From Acidobacteriota bacterium (GTDB lineage Bacteria > Acidobacteriota > Vicinamibacteria > Vicinamibacterales > UBA823), in the NCBI GenBank assembly GCA_002730735.1, contig PCAU01000006.1, forward strand, positions 1 through 57,521: 57,521 nt of DNA, read 5' to 3'. A program made the position numbers and the translations under genes. The notes under the pieces were generated by a model. That model made no database searches. It saw only the letters and a list, made by a program, of their open reading frames with translations, and was not told where the DNA came from. This document shows positions 35,379-45,229 of the stretch, piece by piece. Numbering within the stretch: the stretch's first letter is position 1; each line of letters opens with the position of its first letter.

Positions 35379-36242
35379 TTAAACATTCGAGGTGGATGGC
35401 GTTTCTACCAGATGCCACATCTTGGGCGCTTTTCCACGTACTGAGACCCGACGCCCCTTGCGAACATTTGGCCTGTAATCCCACATCGCAAAATGCTGGG
35501 TGCTGCGATTGTCCCAGATCGCGACTGCATTCGGTGACCAGCGAAACCGGCACTGGAAGTCAGCCCGTTCGGCATGATCCAACAGGAACTTGAGCAGCGC
35601 CCCACCTTCTTCCAGTGGCAGATCGTTGAGTTCCGCCGTGAACTCTCGATTGACATAAAGCGCAGGCCTGTGACTTCCATGATGCCGTATCACGACCGGG
35701 TGAACGGCCTCGGGGTAACCCTGCTGGGGCTCGTGCAGTTCGTACTTGAACAGGTGACGGTAACTCCATTCTCCCGAGTGCCGAGCGGTCATACCATCGA
35801 GCATCTGCTTCATACGTTGTGACAACGCTTCGTACGCTGCATACATGCAGGCAAAAAGGGTATCGCCTCCGACTGGTGGGATCTCGTGCAACTGGAGTAT
35901 TGAGACATAAGGAGGTTCCTGTTCGCAGGAAACGTCCGAGTGCCATCGATTTCCCGCGGCCACTTTGGTATCGCGGTCCGCCTCAATCTTCAGTATGCCG
36001 GGAAAATCTGATCCTCGGGGTGCTGCTGGGTGGACGTGAACAGGCCCGAATGCACTGGCAAGATCAGTATGCTCCGCCGGGGAAAGCTCTGGCTGATCAC
36101 GAAAGAAAACCACCGAGTATCGATGCAGAACGTTCTCGATCTCCTGAATCAGATCGGCATCCGGAGTACTCAGATCGACACCGGTAACTTCGGCGCCAAT
36201 AAAGGGCGTCAATGGAGAGATGTCCAATTCAGTCGTCCACAT
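35379..36242 (-). CDS. TauD/TfdA-family Fe(II)/2-oxoglutarate dioxygenase
   Basis: This 287-residue protein has the iron ligands H101 and D103 (WHSDVSCEQEP) and H250 in WDNRSTQHFAMWDY, followed by a 2-oxoglutarate-binding arginine near 261-264. The N-terminal LTPFIGAEVTGVDLS is typical of the TauD branch. Members hydroxylate taurine, alkylsulfonates, phenoxyacetates or quaternary amines such as butyrobetaine. The substrate is unknown. In a window rich in methylated onium enzymes, a sulfonate or quaternary amine is plausible. It lies beside a TRAP permease remnant in the same direction. Confidence 0.9.
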   Translation of the reverse strand: MWTTELDISPLTPFIGAEVTGVDLSTPDADLIQEIENVLHRYSVVFFRDQPELSPAEHTDLASAFGPVHVHPAAPRGSDFPGILKIEADRDTKVAAGNRWHSDVSCEQEPPYVSILQLHEIPPVGGDTLFACMYAAYEALSQRMKQMLDGMTARHSGEWSYRHLFKYELHEPQQGYPEAVHPVVIRHHGSHRPALYVNREFTAELNDLPLEEGGALLKFLLDHAERADFQCRFRWSPNAVAIWDNRSTQHFAMWDYRPNVRKGRRVSVRGKAPKMWHLVETPSTSNV

Positions 36243-36276
36243 CTATCGTTTACTCGTCAATGCCTGTTGGCATTAC

Positions 36277-36507
36277 TTAAAAGAGATTCCGTGGTAACCA
36301 GGTGGCCAGATTTGGCAACAGAATCATAAGCGCCCCATAGATAATGCCCACGAAAACAAAAGCCGGTATTTCCCGGAAAGCCCTGTCTGGGCTGACCTTG
36401 ACGACACCTACCGCGGTGTACACACCGACGCATACCGCTGTCGTGAGCATACCAATTCCCGCAAACCGGTACTGAAATTCTTTACCACGAATAGAAAAAT
36501 AACGATC
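36277..36507 (-). pseudogene. TRAP-transporter large-permease (DctM) C-terminal remnant
   Basis: The reverse frame open from 36507 to the stop at 36277 has no start codon of its own. It reads as two hydrophobic segments (IGMLTTAVCVGVYTAVGVV, and VFVGIIYGALMILLPNLATW) joined by KVSPDRAFREIPAF. Order and ending (LP before the stop) resemble the last two helices of DctM permeases. The proper N-terminal ten helices are absent. An overlapping frame at 36408-36596 shows no useful motif. The rest of this 512-base gap (36243-36754) holds nothing else I can support. Confidence 0.4.
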
Positions 36508-36754
36508 TCAATCACAGCTTCTAGTTCAACGAAATCCGCTGCCAAGGCGTCGATGATTTCTCGGATTCCTGACAGCTGTTTGTTGGGATATGTCACAATA
36601 ACAAAGCACTACCGCACAGTCTGAATCCTGCTGCCTGCAAGCCTTTGCTTGAGATTTCTCTATGAGATGGGATGTGAAGTCGATCTTCTGCGGTCAATAA
36701 TATACCGATGATGTTAGCATGCGCATCTGTTACTGGAACCCACCCTTCAGACTC

Positions 36755-37081
36755 ATGGAAATCAATCAGGCCCAGAAAACCGTGGACGACTGGATCGCCG
36801 AATACGGTGTCAGATATTTCAACGAGTTGACCAACACAGTCATACTCATGGAAGAAGTCGGTGAGGTTGCCCGGATCATCGCCCGTCGATATGGTGAACA
36901 AAGCGAAAAGGAATCAGATACCAGCAAAGACCTTGGCGAAGAGATGGCTGATGTGCTTTTTGTGCTGATCTGCCTGGCCAATCAGACTGGAATCGATCTG
37001 GAGCAGTCTTTTACCCGCAACCTGGAGAACAAGACCAGACGGGATTCACTGCGTCACAAGCAGAACGAGAAGCTAAAGTAA
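36755..37081 (+). CDS. MazG-like nucleotide pyrophosphohydrolase
   Basis: This 108-residue all-alpha protein has the EEVGE motif (33-37) and EEMAD (62-66), the metal-binding acidic residues of the MazG/dUTPase-like fold. It probably hydrolyses a nucleoside triphosphate to monophosphate plus pyrophosphate, a house-cleaning role. The ATG at 36755 (MEINQAQKTV) matches the family start; the frame is also open from 36719. A neighbouring MBL-fold gene follows by 72 bases. Confidence 0.86.
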   Translation: MEINQAQKTVDDWIAEYGVRYFNELTNTVILMEEVGEVARIIARRYGEQSEKESDTSKDLGEEMADVLFVLICLANQTGIDLEQSFTRNLENKTRRDSLRHKQNEKLK

Positions 37082-37153
37082 TTGACCAGTGGCAACGGTT
37101 CTACCCAGCGACCCCTGTGCTGATCCTACGGATTAAACCTCCACACCTGCCAA

Positions 37154-37795
37154 ATGCAATATCGAATCATTCCAGTCACGCCTTTTGAACAGAATTGTTC
37201 ACTGATCTGGTGCGAACGCTCACTGGAAGCCGCTATCGTCGATCCGGGCGGAGACCTGGACCGGCTCGAGTCAGCAGTGAGTGAAGCCGGCGTCACACTG
37301 AGCAAGATTCTGCTGACCCACACCCACATCGACCACGCTGGCGGCACAGCGGAACTCGCCCGTCGCCATGATCTTCCTATCGAAGGGCCACAGGAGGAGG
37401 ACCGATTCTGGATCGAGTCACTACCCGAACAGGCCGAGCGCTTCGGCTTTCCACCAGCGGAGGTTTTCGAGCCCGACCGCTGGCTGAACCAGGATGAGTC
37501 TGTCACCGTCGGCACTGAACAACTACAGGTGCACTACTGTCCCGGACACACACCCGGTCACGTGGTGTTTTTCAATGAAAACGATCGAGTGGCGATCGTC
37601 GGCGACGTGCTCTTTAAAGGCTCAGTGGGACGCACGGATTTTCCACGAGGTGATCACGCCACGCTGATTGCCTCGATTCGTCAGCGCCTCTGGCCACTGG
37701 GTGACGACGTCACTTTCATTCCAGGCCATGGGCCCACTTCGACTTTTGGCGAGGAGCGATCCAGTAACCCGTTCGTCGGCGATCATGTGGCCTGA
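37154..37795 (+). CDS. MBL-fold hydrolase, glyoxalase-II/YcbL-like
   Basis: This 213-residue protein has the THTHIDHAGGT metal motif, CPGHTPGHVVF, aspartate in VGDVLFKGSVGRTD and the late PGHGP histidine. Length and motifs fit the YcbL type, short glyoxalase-II-like hydrolases lacking the glutathione-binding domain. It probably hydrolyses a thioester. It is convergent with the DMT transporter gene that follows. Confidence 0.9.
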   Translation: MQYRIIPVTPFEQNCSLIWCERSLEAAIVDPGGDLDRLESAVSEAGVTLSKILLTHTHIDHAGGTAELARRHDLPIEGPQEEDRFWIESLPEQAERFGFPPAEVFEPDRWLNQDESVTVGTEQLQVHYCPGHTPGHVVFFNENDRVAIVGDVLFKGSVGRTDFPRGDHATLIASIRQRLWPLGDDVTFIPGHGPTSTFGEERSSNPFVGDHVA

Positions 37796-37907
37796 TCCAG
37801 AACTCCCGCTCAGACACCCCTCCGCTCGTCATCGACCAAACCTGCCGATATCGGACACACCAGCGTGGCACCCCGCTCATCAAAACTCACCACATCCCTT
37901 TACCCTC

Positions 37908-38837
37908 TCACCCCTCCGGTCGCGATGTGGTCTTTGAACGCAGTTCCAGCAACGCCCGGGCAACTACCGCCACAATGACCAGGGCACCACCCAGCAGTGT
38001 CCACCGGGAAGGCACTTCATTTAAGAACAACCAGACCCAGATCGGCCCCAGAGCAAACTCCAACAGCATGAACAGGGTCAGTTCGGCGGCCGCGAGGTGG
38101 CGTGATGCCACGATGAAACAGACACTGGTAAATCCTGAAAGCACTCCTCCCCAGAGCAGACACAGGAACAGGTCACTCTGCGAGATATCCAGCAGGTCAT
38201 CACGAGTGATTCCAGCGACCATCATAATCAGTAGCGTGGAAACCAGCAGTGTCGGCAGCATATTGACCTGACGTTTATGTCGGACAATGACTGTATAGAC
38301 AGCGAAACAAGAGGCCGTCAGCAACGCCATCAGATTGCCGTAGATAGAACCTGAGCCGAATCCTTCGCCGAGCATGACGGTGATACCGGAAAACGCCAGA
38401 ATCATCGCTGCAATCGTTGCCCGGGCTGGTCGCTCCCCGAGCACGATCCAGGCAAGCCCGGCCGCAAAGAAAGGAATGGCGCCCAGGACGAACAAAGTAT
38501 TGGCGACCGTGGTGTGAGTCATCGACTGCAGAAATGAGATCGCGGCCACCGTCAGCATCGCGCCGCCCAGCAGTCCGGACCAACCGATCCCGATCACGTG
38601 GGTGATCGCCATTCGACGGTAGCGGACAACCAGGATGAGTATCACCGCAACAGTCAGTGACACCGCGCGATAGAAATTCATCACCATAGGGTCGGTATCA
38701 AGATGCCGAACAATCAGTCCGGTAAAACTGATGACCACTGAACTCGAGACCATCAGGCTGACGGCGTAGCCGTGCCTGGCTGTCGGCTGGATGCCCGTCG
38801 GGCGAGAACTGTTACCCGTGAATTCCCGCTCGGTCAT
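37908..38837 (-). CDS. EamA/DMT-family transporter
   Basis: This 309-residue protein has about ten hydrophobic segments in two repeats. The ATG at 38837 is chosen because GAGG lies before it and the first helix follows at a normal distance; a TTG at 38894 would add 19 residues. Substrate unknown. It is divergent from the 2-hydroxyacid dehydrogenase gene and may export a metabolite of this region. It is not closely similar to the DMT protein at 11402. Confidence 0.84.
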   Translation of the reverse strand: MTEREFTGNSSRPTGIQPTARHGYAVSLMVSSSVVISFTGLIVRHLDTDPMVMNFYRAVSLTVAVILILVVRYRRMAITHVIGIGWSGLLGGAMLTVAAISFLQSMTHTTVANTLFVLGAIPFFAAGLAWIVLGERPARATIAAMILAFSGITVMLGEGFGSGSIYGNLMALLTASCFAVYTVIVRHKRQVNMLPTLLVSTLLIMMVAGITRDDLLDISQSDLFLCLLWGGVLSGFTSVCFIVASRHLAAAELTLFMLLEFALGPIWVWLFLNEVPSRWTLLGGALVIVAVVARALLELRSKTTSRPEG

Positions 38838-38948
38838 AGCCTCAGAGATCTCATTTCTGTTTAAAAAGCTGTTTAGGGTTGACGACTGGATCAACTGTTC
38901 TTATGAATACCGGAATCCAGCAACTCTGATTCTGCACCAGGAGGTAGC

Positions 38949-39923
38949 GTGAAGAGTATTGTTTACCCGGATGCCGGCCAAGACATCGAAGAGGTGCTCA
39001 CCGGCCGGCGGCGAAAAAGTCTCGAAAGACTGGGTGACCTGAAGATATTCTACGACACACCGCCAGATCACCAGGATTTTCTGGAGCGCGTGCACGGAGC
39101 ACATGCGCTGCTGGTCGGCTGGGCGCTGCCTGTCGAGGTCATGACCCAGACACCGACTCTAGAGGTTTTGTCATTTACCGGGATCGGAGCCGGAAATTTT
39201 ATCGATCTGCCAGCCGCTGCGGCCCAGGGTATCACCGTGTGCAATTGCCCGGGTTATGCTGACAACACGGTCGCTGAACACACCTTTGCCCTGCTTCTGG
39301 CGACCGCCCGCCACCTGCCGCGTCTTGATGCCGGGCTGCGCGACGGCCATTGGAACCAGTCGCTATTGGGGACTGAACTTCGGGGCAAACGCCTCGGGCT
39401 GATCGGTTTTGGCGGCATCGCCCAGCGGGTTCGGCAACTGGCTGGCACCTTCGGGATGTCGATCTGTGCCTGGACCCGCAATCCTGACGCCAAGCGAGCC
39501 AGGATACACGACGTGACGTTCGTGCCATTGGATGAACTGGTGGCGTCCTCGGACATCGTCTCACTGCACGTCACGCTGACTGACGATACACAGGGCCTGA
39601 TCGACCGAGCCCGACTGGAGCAGATGAAGCCGGGCGTGATTCTCATCAATACGGCCCGCGGCGAACTGGTCGACGAATCTGCTCTGATCGAAGCCCTGGC
39701 ATCCGGTCATTTAAAAGCAGCTGGCCTCGACGTCTATTGCACCGAGCCCCTACCTGCCGCGCATCCATTACTGACTCTCGAGAACGTGGTGTTGAGCCCA
39801 CACGTCGCCTATCACACCCCCGAGGCCAACGACTCGCTTTATGAGATCGCTGTAGAGAACATAGTCCGTTACTATGCCGGCGACCCGATCAATGTCGTTG
39901 CAAGCCCCGACTCGAAACAATAA
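38949..39923 (+). CDS. D-isomer-specific 2-hydroxyacid dehydrogenase
   Basis: This 324-residue protein has the NAD-binding motif GLIGFGGIAQRV, the catalytic arginine in NTARGELVDES and histidine in LSPHVAYHTPEA, characteristic of the D-2-hydroxyacid dehydrogenase family. It interconverts a 2-hydroxyacid and its 2-oxoacid (phosphoglycerate, glycerate, lactate or an aromatic or branched analogue). Specificity cannot be read. The GTG start at 38949 is supported by the CAGGAGG ribosome site directly upstream. Confidence 0.9.
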   Translation: MKSIVYPDAGQDIEEVLTGRRRKSLERLGDLKIFYDTPPDHQDFLERVHGAHALLVGWALPVEVMTQTPTLEVLSFTGIGAGNFIDLPAAAAQGITVCNCPGYADNTVAEHTFALLLATARHLPRLDAGLRDGHWNQSLLGTELRGKRLGLIGFGGIAQRVRQLAGTFGMSICAWTRNPDAKRARIHDVTFVPLDELVASSDIVSLHVTLTDDTQGLIDRARLEQMKPGVILINTARGELVDESALIEALASGHLKAAGLDVYCTEPLPAAHPLLTLENVVLSPHVAYHTPEANDSLYEIAVENIVRYYAGDPINVVASPDSKQ

Positions 39924-40121
39924 GCGCCCTCTGGGTCAGCAGAGCGGCCCTATTGTTACGCTCGGACCTGATCTCAATCTTCGAGACTCGAGGGTTGCAA
40001 GGACTGTCAGCTGGTACGGCCACTAGTCAGGCGATTCACCCACGCTCTCTACTGGGACCCGCTTCAATTCACAGGTCTCTCAATATCTAAGATCAGTGAT
40101 CCCCTTTCGTTCTCCAGAATA

Positions 40122-41228
40122 CTAGCTGAACGAAAATACAGGAGAGCCGAACTGACTTTCGTCTGGTGTTATCCCTAGGCCGTCCCCTTTTGGCAATTCA
40201 ACCTGGCCCGAGATGACTTGTATTCCATTTATCGGGTCGTAGTGCTCTTCAATGTAATTGTCAGGAATCCAAACGGCCTCAAGGAGACGCGGCGTAACCG
40301 TTACAGCTGCATGCAGAATAGCCGCGGCAGTAATGTCACCGCCCCAGGTATCTTCACAAGTATGCGGCATAGACCGCATAGCACAGATATCACGCACAGT
40401 GGCAAATGCATTAAGACCGCCCAACCGTGTGATTTTGAGACCAAAACCGTCGCAGACACCCAATGCAATCGCACGAAGAACATCCGTCGGGCTCTCAGTA
40501 TTTTCGTCCAGGTAAATCGGGTGTGAGATCTGTGATCGGATCGAATTAATCTCTTCCATCGTATTGCAGGGTTGCTCGAGAACAATTGGCAACTTCGAAC
40601 AGGAAAGACTTAAACGAAGCGCCTCGCTTGCTGTCATTGCACGGTTGGCATCTACGACGATCTGTGCTCGATCGCCAACAGCCTCCCAGACTTTGTGAAC
40701 CACAGCAATATCAATTGAAAGATCCCGCCCACCGGACTTGATCTGAATCCTCGAATAGCCCTGAGATACTTTATCAACAGCCAGTCGTGCGATCTCATCG
40801 GGATCGCCGATACCGGTTGCAAAATATGCAGGAACCTTATGAGTCGCTGCTCCACCGAGCAAATCACAGACCCGCAAACCATAATACTTGGCGCGTAAAT
40901 CCATAACCGCTATATCGATCGCAGCTTTGGCATAGTTATGGCCATTCAAGAGCTCATCCATGCGCCGCCGCAACAAAAGCGGAGCCATTAACGACTCGCC
41001 CACCAGTTCCTTACCCATCTCCGACATCGCGGCCCGCGCACCCAATGCATGCTGTGGTTGATAGGCTGCTCCGAGCGGAGCCGTTTCACCCCAACCCACC
41101 AGCCCTGTATCCGAAACGATCTTTAATATAGTCGTGTCTACCGACTCTAATTCCGAGTTTGACCAGGAATAGGGCCCACCGACAACAGGCAAGTCCTTCT
41201 GAAAAACATGGAACTCACTAATTCTCAT
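40122..41228 (-). CDS. Enolase-superfamily (MR/MLE) epimerase, HpbD-like
   Basis: This 368-residue mandelate-racemase/muconate-lactonizing family protein has acid-base lysines K164 (RIQIKSGG) and K265 (GFGLKITRLGG) and metal ligands D193 (VVDANRAM), E218 (LEQPC) and D241 (YLDENTE). From memory, much of the sequence follows the 4-hydroxyproline betaine 2-epimerase HpbD. Examples are GHNYAKAAIDIA, ATGIGDPDEIARLA, and the end GLGITPDESQFGSPVFSFS. A betaine or N-methylated amino-acid epimerase is therefore the best guess; dipeptide epimerase is an alternative. It is the last gene of the ABC importer operon. An inverted repeat (CTCGGC, AGCTTC, GCCGAG) at 41281-41298 lies just upstream. Confidence 0.85.
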   Translation of the reverse strand: MRISEFHVFQKDLPVVGGPYSWSNSELESVDTTILKIVSDTGLVGWGETAPLGAAYQPQHALGARAAMSEMGKELVGESLMAPLLLRRRMDELLNGHNYAKAAIDIAVMDLRAKYYGLRVCDLLGGAATHKVPAYFATGIGDPDEIARLAVDKVSQGYSRIQIKSGGRDLSIDIAVVHKVWEAVGDRAQIVVDANRAMTASEALRLSLSCSKLPIVLEQPCNTMEEINSIRSQISHPIYLDENTESPTDVLRAIALGVCDGFGLKITRLGGLNAFATVRDICAMRSMPHTCEDTWGGDITAAAILHAAVTVTPRLLEAVWIPDNYIEEHYDPINGIQVISGQVELPKGDGLGITPDESQFGSPVFSFS

Positions 41229-41362
41229 ATCGTCTTCCTTCGGCGTAAATGACCTACCGGTGAGGATGCCAGGGAAAGAACTCGGCAGCTTCGCCGAGGC
41301 ATTATGATCTATCGAAACCAGGAAACACGCGCTCTGATGGACTTGCTTAAAGCAGTTTCTAT

Positions 41363-42274
41363 CTAGAGATGAAAGTGCCCACTTATCGTCTTCGTCGCGA
41401 GACCGCCCACCCGGATGTTAACGATTTCCCCTTTGTTCAGTGTCAGTTCGGTACGAACCTTGCTAGGCCTATTCATCTCGTAACCCTGCTCACAAATCAG
41501 TGTACAGTGACCATTGGGTGGTATCTCAAGCAGACCGTGCTGTAGTAGATAGCAGGCAAGGGCACGATTGGTTGTACCAGCTGCCGGCACTTCCGGTGTA
41601 CCCACCAGAGGCGCAAACTCGCGGCAATGTACCGTACTCTCGGCATGCACGGTATCAAGCGTAAACAGAACCACAGTATCTATCTGCATCTCCGCGCACA
41701 TTGACCCGATGTTTTGGTAATTCGGGACAATAGTGCGCATTGTTTCCAGATCATTGATTGGAATCACCAGGTGGGTGAAATCTGATTCAGTGCGCCCGAT
41801 GGGCAGATTTATCTCCGATCCTTTTATCTCCGGCCCAAACAACGATTCAAGATCTGCCTCAGACATCAGGGCTGGATCAAAATCTGCTGGCGCGAGCTTC
41901 AGCATTGTCTCTACTCGTCCATCATGGCGGCGAACAAGCTCCACGACAGCAGAATTCTCTGGGGTATGCAAATTTGCTGTAACACCTTTGCCTTTTTCGA
42001 CTATAAGCATCCCTCTTTCAACCAGACTGGTCATCAAGGCCAGTGTTCCATGGCCACACATCGGGTATTCCGTGCTGGTGGAAAAAAACCGAACGTAGGC
42101 ATCCTGTTTATCGACATTCAAAACAAAACAGGTGGCCGGGGCCCCGATTTCCTTGGCAATTTTCTGCATTTCCGACACCGCGAGATCAGCTGCACCATAA
42201 ATGACCCCAGCAGGACTGCCGCCAAACGGCTGTTCAGAAAAGGAATCAAAAAGTTCAAGACGATAGCGAGGCAT
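41363..42274 (-). CDS. PhzF-family isomerase/epimerase-like protein
   Basis: This 303-residue PhzF-like protein opens YRLELFDSFSEQPFGGSPAGV and has MCGHGTLALM and GTTNRALACYL, the three loops of the diaminopimelate-epimerase-like fold. PhzF proteins isomerise or epimerise small organic acids; many lack a known substrate. It lies in the minus-strand operon between the ATPase and the HpbD-like epimerase, so both isomerases may act on the imported compound. The active-site glutamate usual in PhzF is not obvious to me and should be verified. Confidence 0.86.
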   Translation of the reverse strand: MPRYRLELFDSFSEQPFGGSPAGVIYGAADLAVSEMQKIAKEIGAPATCFVLNVDKQDAYVRFFSTSTEYPMCGHGTLALMTSLVERGMLIVEKGKGVTANLHTPENSAVVELVRRHDGRVETMLKLAPADFDPALMSEADLESLFGPEIKGSEINLPIGRTESDFTHLVIPINDLETMRTIVPNYQNIGSMCAEMQIDTVVLFTLDTVHAESTVHCREFAPLVGTPEVPAAGTTNRALACYLLQHGLLEIPPNGHCTLICEQGYEMNRPSKVRTELTLNKGEIVNIRVGGLATKTISGHFHL

Positions 42275-42471
42275 TTCCTGGCCTCCTGATTCAGCGTCGC
42301 TGGTGTCAGAGTGCTATCAGTACCAACGTTAGTGAAAGATCCAGGAGCAAATTCTCTTTCCCCAGACCAGCACCGACACATTTTTATCTGTAATTGCAGT
42401 TGCAAGCCCGACTGCATCGAATTTTTTTATTCGTCTGCAGTAATCATCGTGATCCCGCACCACGGTTCAAC

Positions 42472-44286
42472 TCATTGCAGAAACTCTGCTTCACTGCGAT
42501 GGCACTCGATGGTGTGGCCTCCGTTCAGTTGGCGGACCGGCGGTGTTTCACGATCACAGGTATCTTTAATCGCCAACGGACAGCGATCAAAGAAGGGGCA
42601 ACCGACCTCTGTCAATGTCACTACCCGGTCTATTCCCGCCTGAGCCTCCTGGGTTTGCATCGTTTCTTCCAGCCATCCCACACGGAGCTCCGGCACTGAG
42701 CTGATGAGCAGTCGGGTATAAGGATGGTAAGGCGGTGACAAAACATGGTCGGCCGGTCCCTGTTCAACCACTCGACCCGCGTAGAGTACGACAATTTCAT
42801 CTGCAAAAGATGCGACTGTAGACAAGTCGTGGCTGATAAAGACAAAGGATACGCCAGTTTGTTTACGCAGTCGCTTTAACAGTTCTATAACATTGGCACC
42901 CACGATCGAATCCAATGCCGAGATCACCTCGTCACAGAGCAACACCTCAGGAGACGCAGCCAACGCCCTGGCAAGATTAACCCGCTGCTTCTGGCCACCG
43001 GAGAGCTCCTCAGGGTATCGTCCCGCGAAGTCTTGAGACAGTTCCACCATCTCGAGTAGTTCCACAATTCGCCTGCGCTTCTCCTTGCCTTTCAATCCCA
43101 AATAAAATTCCAGCGGCCGACCCAGTATGTGATCGATTCGCTGACGCGGATTAAGCGCGGTATCGGCCATCTGGAATACAAACTGAATCTTCTGCAGCTC
43201 GTTTCGCTTTCGATTTTCGAGTGCCGATTCCAGGTCGTTCCCATCCAGCAGCACCTTTCCTTGTGCGGCAGGTAGCAAGCCGGCCATAACTCGCGCAAGG
43301 GTCGATTTCCCGCAACCGGATTCACCGATTACGCCGACGGTGTGTCCGCGTTCTATGGAGACGTTGATATCTCTCAACACAGTAATTGCAGGTATGCCGT
43401 CGCGTATTCTGCCGTAACCCGCGGTGATGTCTTTCACCTCGAGCGCCGGCGACTCCCGCGTGTGCTCGCCCATTGCTTCATCACCCTGACCCGCCGCCGG
43501 TGGTGGGCGTACCGCATGCATCAGGCGTCGGGTGTAGTCATGCCCGGGTTGATCAACCACCTGTTTGGCGGTACCGTGTTCCTGAACCTCACCCGCATAC
43601 AACACCACAATATGGTCTGCGATCTGTGCGACTACAGAAAGGTCGTGTGTGACATAAATGGCCGCAGATCCTTCCTGTTTGATCACTGATTTGAAGGCCT
43701 TGAGGACCTCAATTTGAGTGGTGACATCCAGGGCAGTGGTTGGCTCATCCAGCACCAGAAGGTCCGGCTTACCGCACAGCGCCATTGCTGCCATCAACCG
43801 TTGCAACTGACCACCTGATACCTGGTGAGGGTATCGCCTGCCCAATCGATCGGGATCGGGCAATTCCAGGGCGCGGTATAGAGTCTCGGCGCGTTCATCG
43901 GCCTGCTCCTGGTTCAATATGCCGTGTAGAACGCAGGACTCCGTCACCTGCTCACCGATCGTCAGCGCCGGGTTGAACGTTGCTGCTGCGCTCTGCGCCA
44001 GGTAAGCGACGCGCTGGCCACGCAGGGACCGCAGTTGATCTGACTCCATGGTAATAACGTCTTCACCTTCCAGGCGCACTTCGCCACCATCGAACTCAAG
44101 ACCCGGCTTGGTGTACCCTAGTGCTGATAAGGCGATCGTGGTCTTGCCGGATCCCGACTCACCGATCAGCGCCACAACCTCACCGCGGGCCACATTAAAA
44201 CTGACACCTTTGACAATCGGCAGGAGACTGTCGTCATCTCTTCGAGCACTGATTTTGAGACCGTCAACCTCGAGCAGAACACTCAC
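42472..44286 (-). CDS. Peptide/nickel-type ABC importer ATPase, two domains fused
   Basis: This 604-residue protein has two complete ABC modules. The first has Walker A GESGSGKTT, signature VSGGQLQRL and Walker B LLVLDEPTTALD. The second, from about residue 280, has GESGCGKST, LSGGQKQRV and Walker B EVLLCDEVISALD. The C-terminus carries the cysteine-containing oligopeptide-transporter extension (CPFFDRCPLAIKDTC). It is therefore a DppD-DppF fusion, energising the importer with the permeases upstream. The second Walker B reads DEV instead of DEP. Its start overlaps the permease stop by 4 bases. Confidence 0.94.
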   Translation of the reverse strand: MSVLLEVDGLKISARRDDDSLLPIVKGVSFNVARGEVVALIGESGSGKTTIALSALGYTKPGLEFDGGEVRLEGEDVITMESDQLRSLRGQRVAYLAQSAAATFNPALTIGEQVTESCVLHGILNQEQADERAETLYRALELPDPDRLGRRYPHQVSGGQLQRLMAAMALCGKPDLLVLDEPTTALDVTTQIEVLKAFKSVIKQEGSAAIYVTHDLSVVAQIADHIVVLYAGEVQEHGTAKQVVDQPGHDYTRRLMHAVRPPPAAGQGDEAMGEHTRESPALEVKDITAGYGRIRDGIPAITVLRDINVSIERGHTVGVIGESGCGKSTLARVMAGLLPAAQGKVLLDGNDLESALENRKRNELQKIQFVFQMADTALNPRQRIDHILGRPLEFYLGLKGKEKRRRIVELLEMVELSQDFAGRYPEELSGGQKQRVNLARALAASPEVLLCDEVISALDSIVGANVIELLKRLRKQTGVSFVFISHDLSTVASFADEIVVLYAGRVVEQGPADHVLSPPYHPYTRLLISSVPELRVGWLEETMQTQEAQAGIDRVVTLTEVGCPFFDRCPLAIKDTCDRETPPVRQLNGGHTIECHRSEAEFLQ

Positions 44287-45218
44287 GAAATCATTCTCTT
44301 GGCCAGCTTGCCACCTGTATGTGCGGAGATATCATCCACGATCATATTCACCGATATCGTGAGGGTGGCAATAGCAAGCGATGGCACGATCGGGGCAATC
44401 GATCCATAGATCAGACCCGGAAGGTTTTCCTTCACCATACTGCCCCAGTCGGACATCGGCGGTTGCACACCCAGTCCTAGGAAACTCAGCGCGGAGACGA
44501 ACAGGATAATCCAGACAAAGCGCAGGCCAAAATCAGTCGCCAGCGGCATCGCAATGTTCGGCAATATTTCCCGAGTGATAATCCACCATAAGCCTTCCCC
44601 GCGAACCCGGGCCGCTTCAACAAAGTCACTGACCATGACCTCCTGGCCCAATGAACGCGCAATGCGAAACACGCTGGCCGCGTAAATAATTCCAGTCAGC
44701 AGGATCAGCAGAGGGATGGTACTGCCTAAAGCAGCAATCATGACAAGCGCCATCATCAATGACGGTATGGAAAGTACTGCATCGTTTAACCGGCTCAGAA
44801 TTGTGTCGAGCATCTTACTACCAACGGCCGCTGCAATACCCAATGTGACGCCGATGAGATACGCCCAAAGAGTTGCAATAAAAGATATTCCAATCGTCGT
44901 TCTTGCGCCGAAGAGGATACGAGAAAGGGTATCTCGGCCCAAATAATCGGTCCCTAACCAAACCACTTTACTGGGCGGTTGAAAATCGGTATCCGGGTAC
45001 TCGTCCCCCCCAGGCACAACGAAAAGCTCGTCGTCGAGAATATCCCCCTCGTGATATGGAGAAATCGTTGGTCCTATAACGACTATGATGGCCCAGAATA
45101 TCAGGACCACAACACCGGCTTTACCGGCCCAGCTGAGCTTGATCTTTCGCTTGGGCGGTGCGTCAGGCAGTTCATCGAACTGCGTTTTCTGATTATTGGC
45201 TTCTCGGGTATCGGACAT
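44283..45218 (-). CDS. Peptide-type ABC importer permease (DppC-like)
   Basis: This 311-residue protein has a cytoplasmic N-terminus, a first helix at about residues 28-50, and the DppC-type LGTDYLGRDTLSRILFGART segment. The EAA loop is EAARVRGEGLWWIITREILPN. It pairs with the DppB-like permease upstream. Its stop overlaps the ATPase start (ATGA) and its own start lies 11 bases after the DppB-like stop, so the three proteins are coupled. Confidence 0.92.
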   Translation of the reverse strand: MSDTREANNQKTQFDELPDAPPKRKIKLSWAGKAGVVVLIFWAIIVVIGPTISPYHEGDILDDELFVVPGGDEYPDTDFQPPSKVVWLGTDYLGRDTLSRILFGARTTIGISFIATLWAYLIGVTLGIAAAVGSKMLDTILSRLNDAVLSIPSLMMALVMIAALGSTIPLLILLTGIIYAASVFRIARSLGQEVMVSDFVEAARVRGEGLWWIITREILPNIAMPLATDFGLRFVWIILFVSALSFLGLGVQPPMSDWGSMVKENLPGLIYGSIAPIVPSLAIATLTISVNMIVDDISAHTGGKLAKRMIS

Positions 45219-45229
45219 TACCGGCTCCG

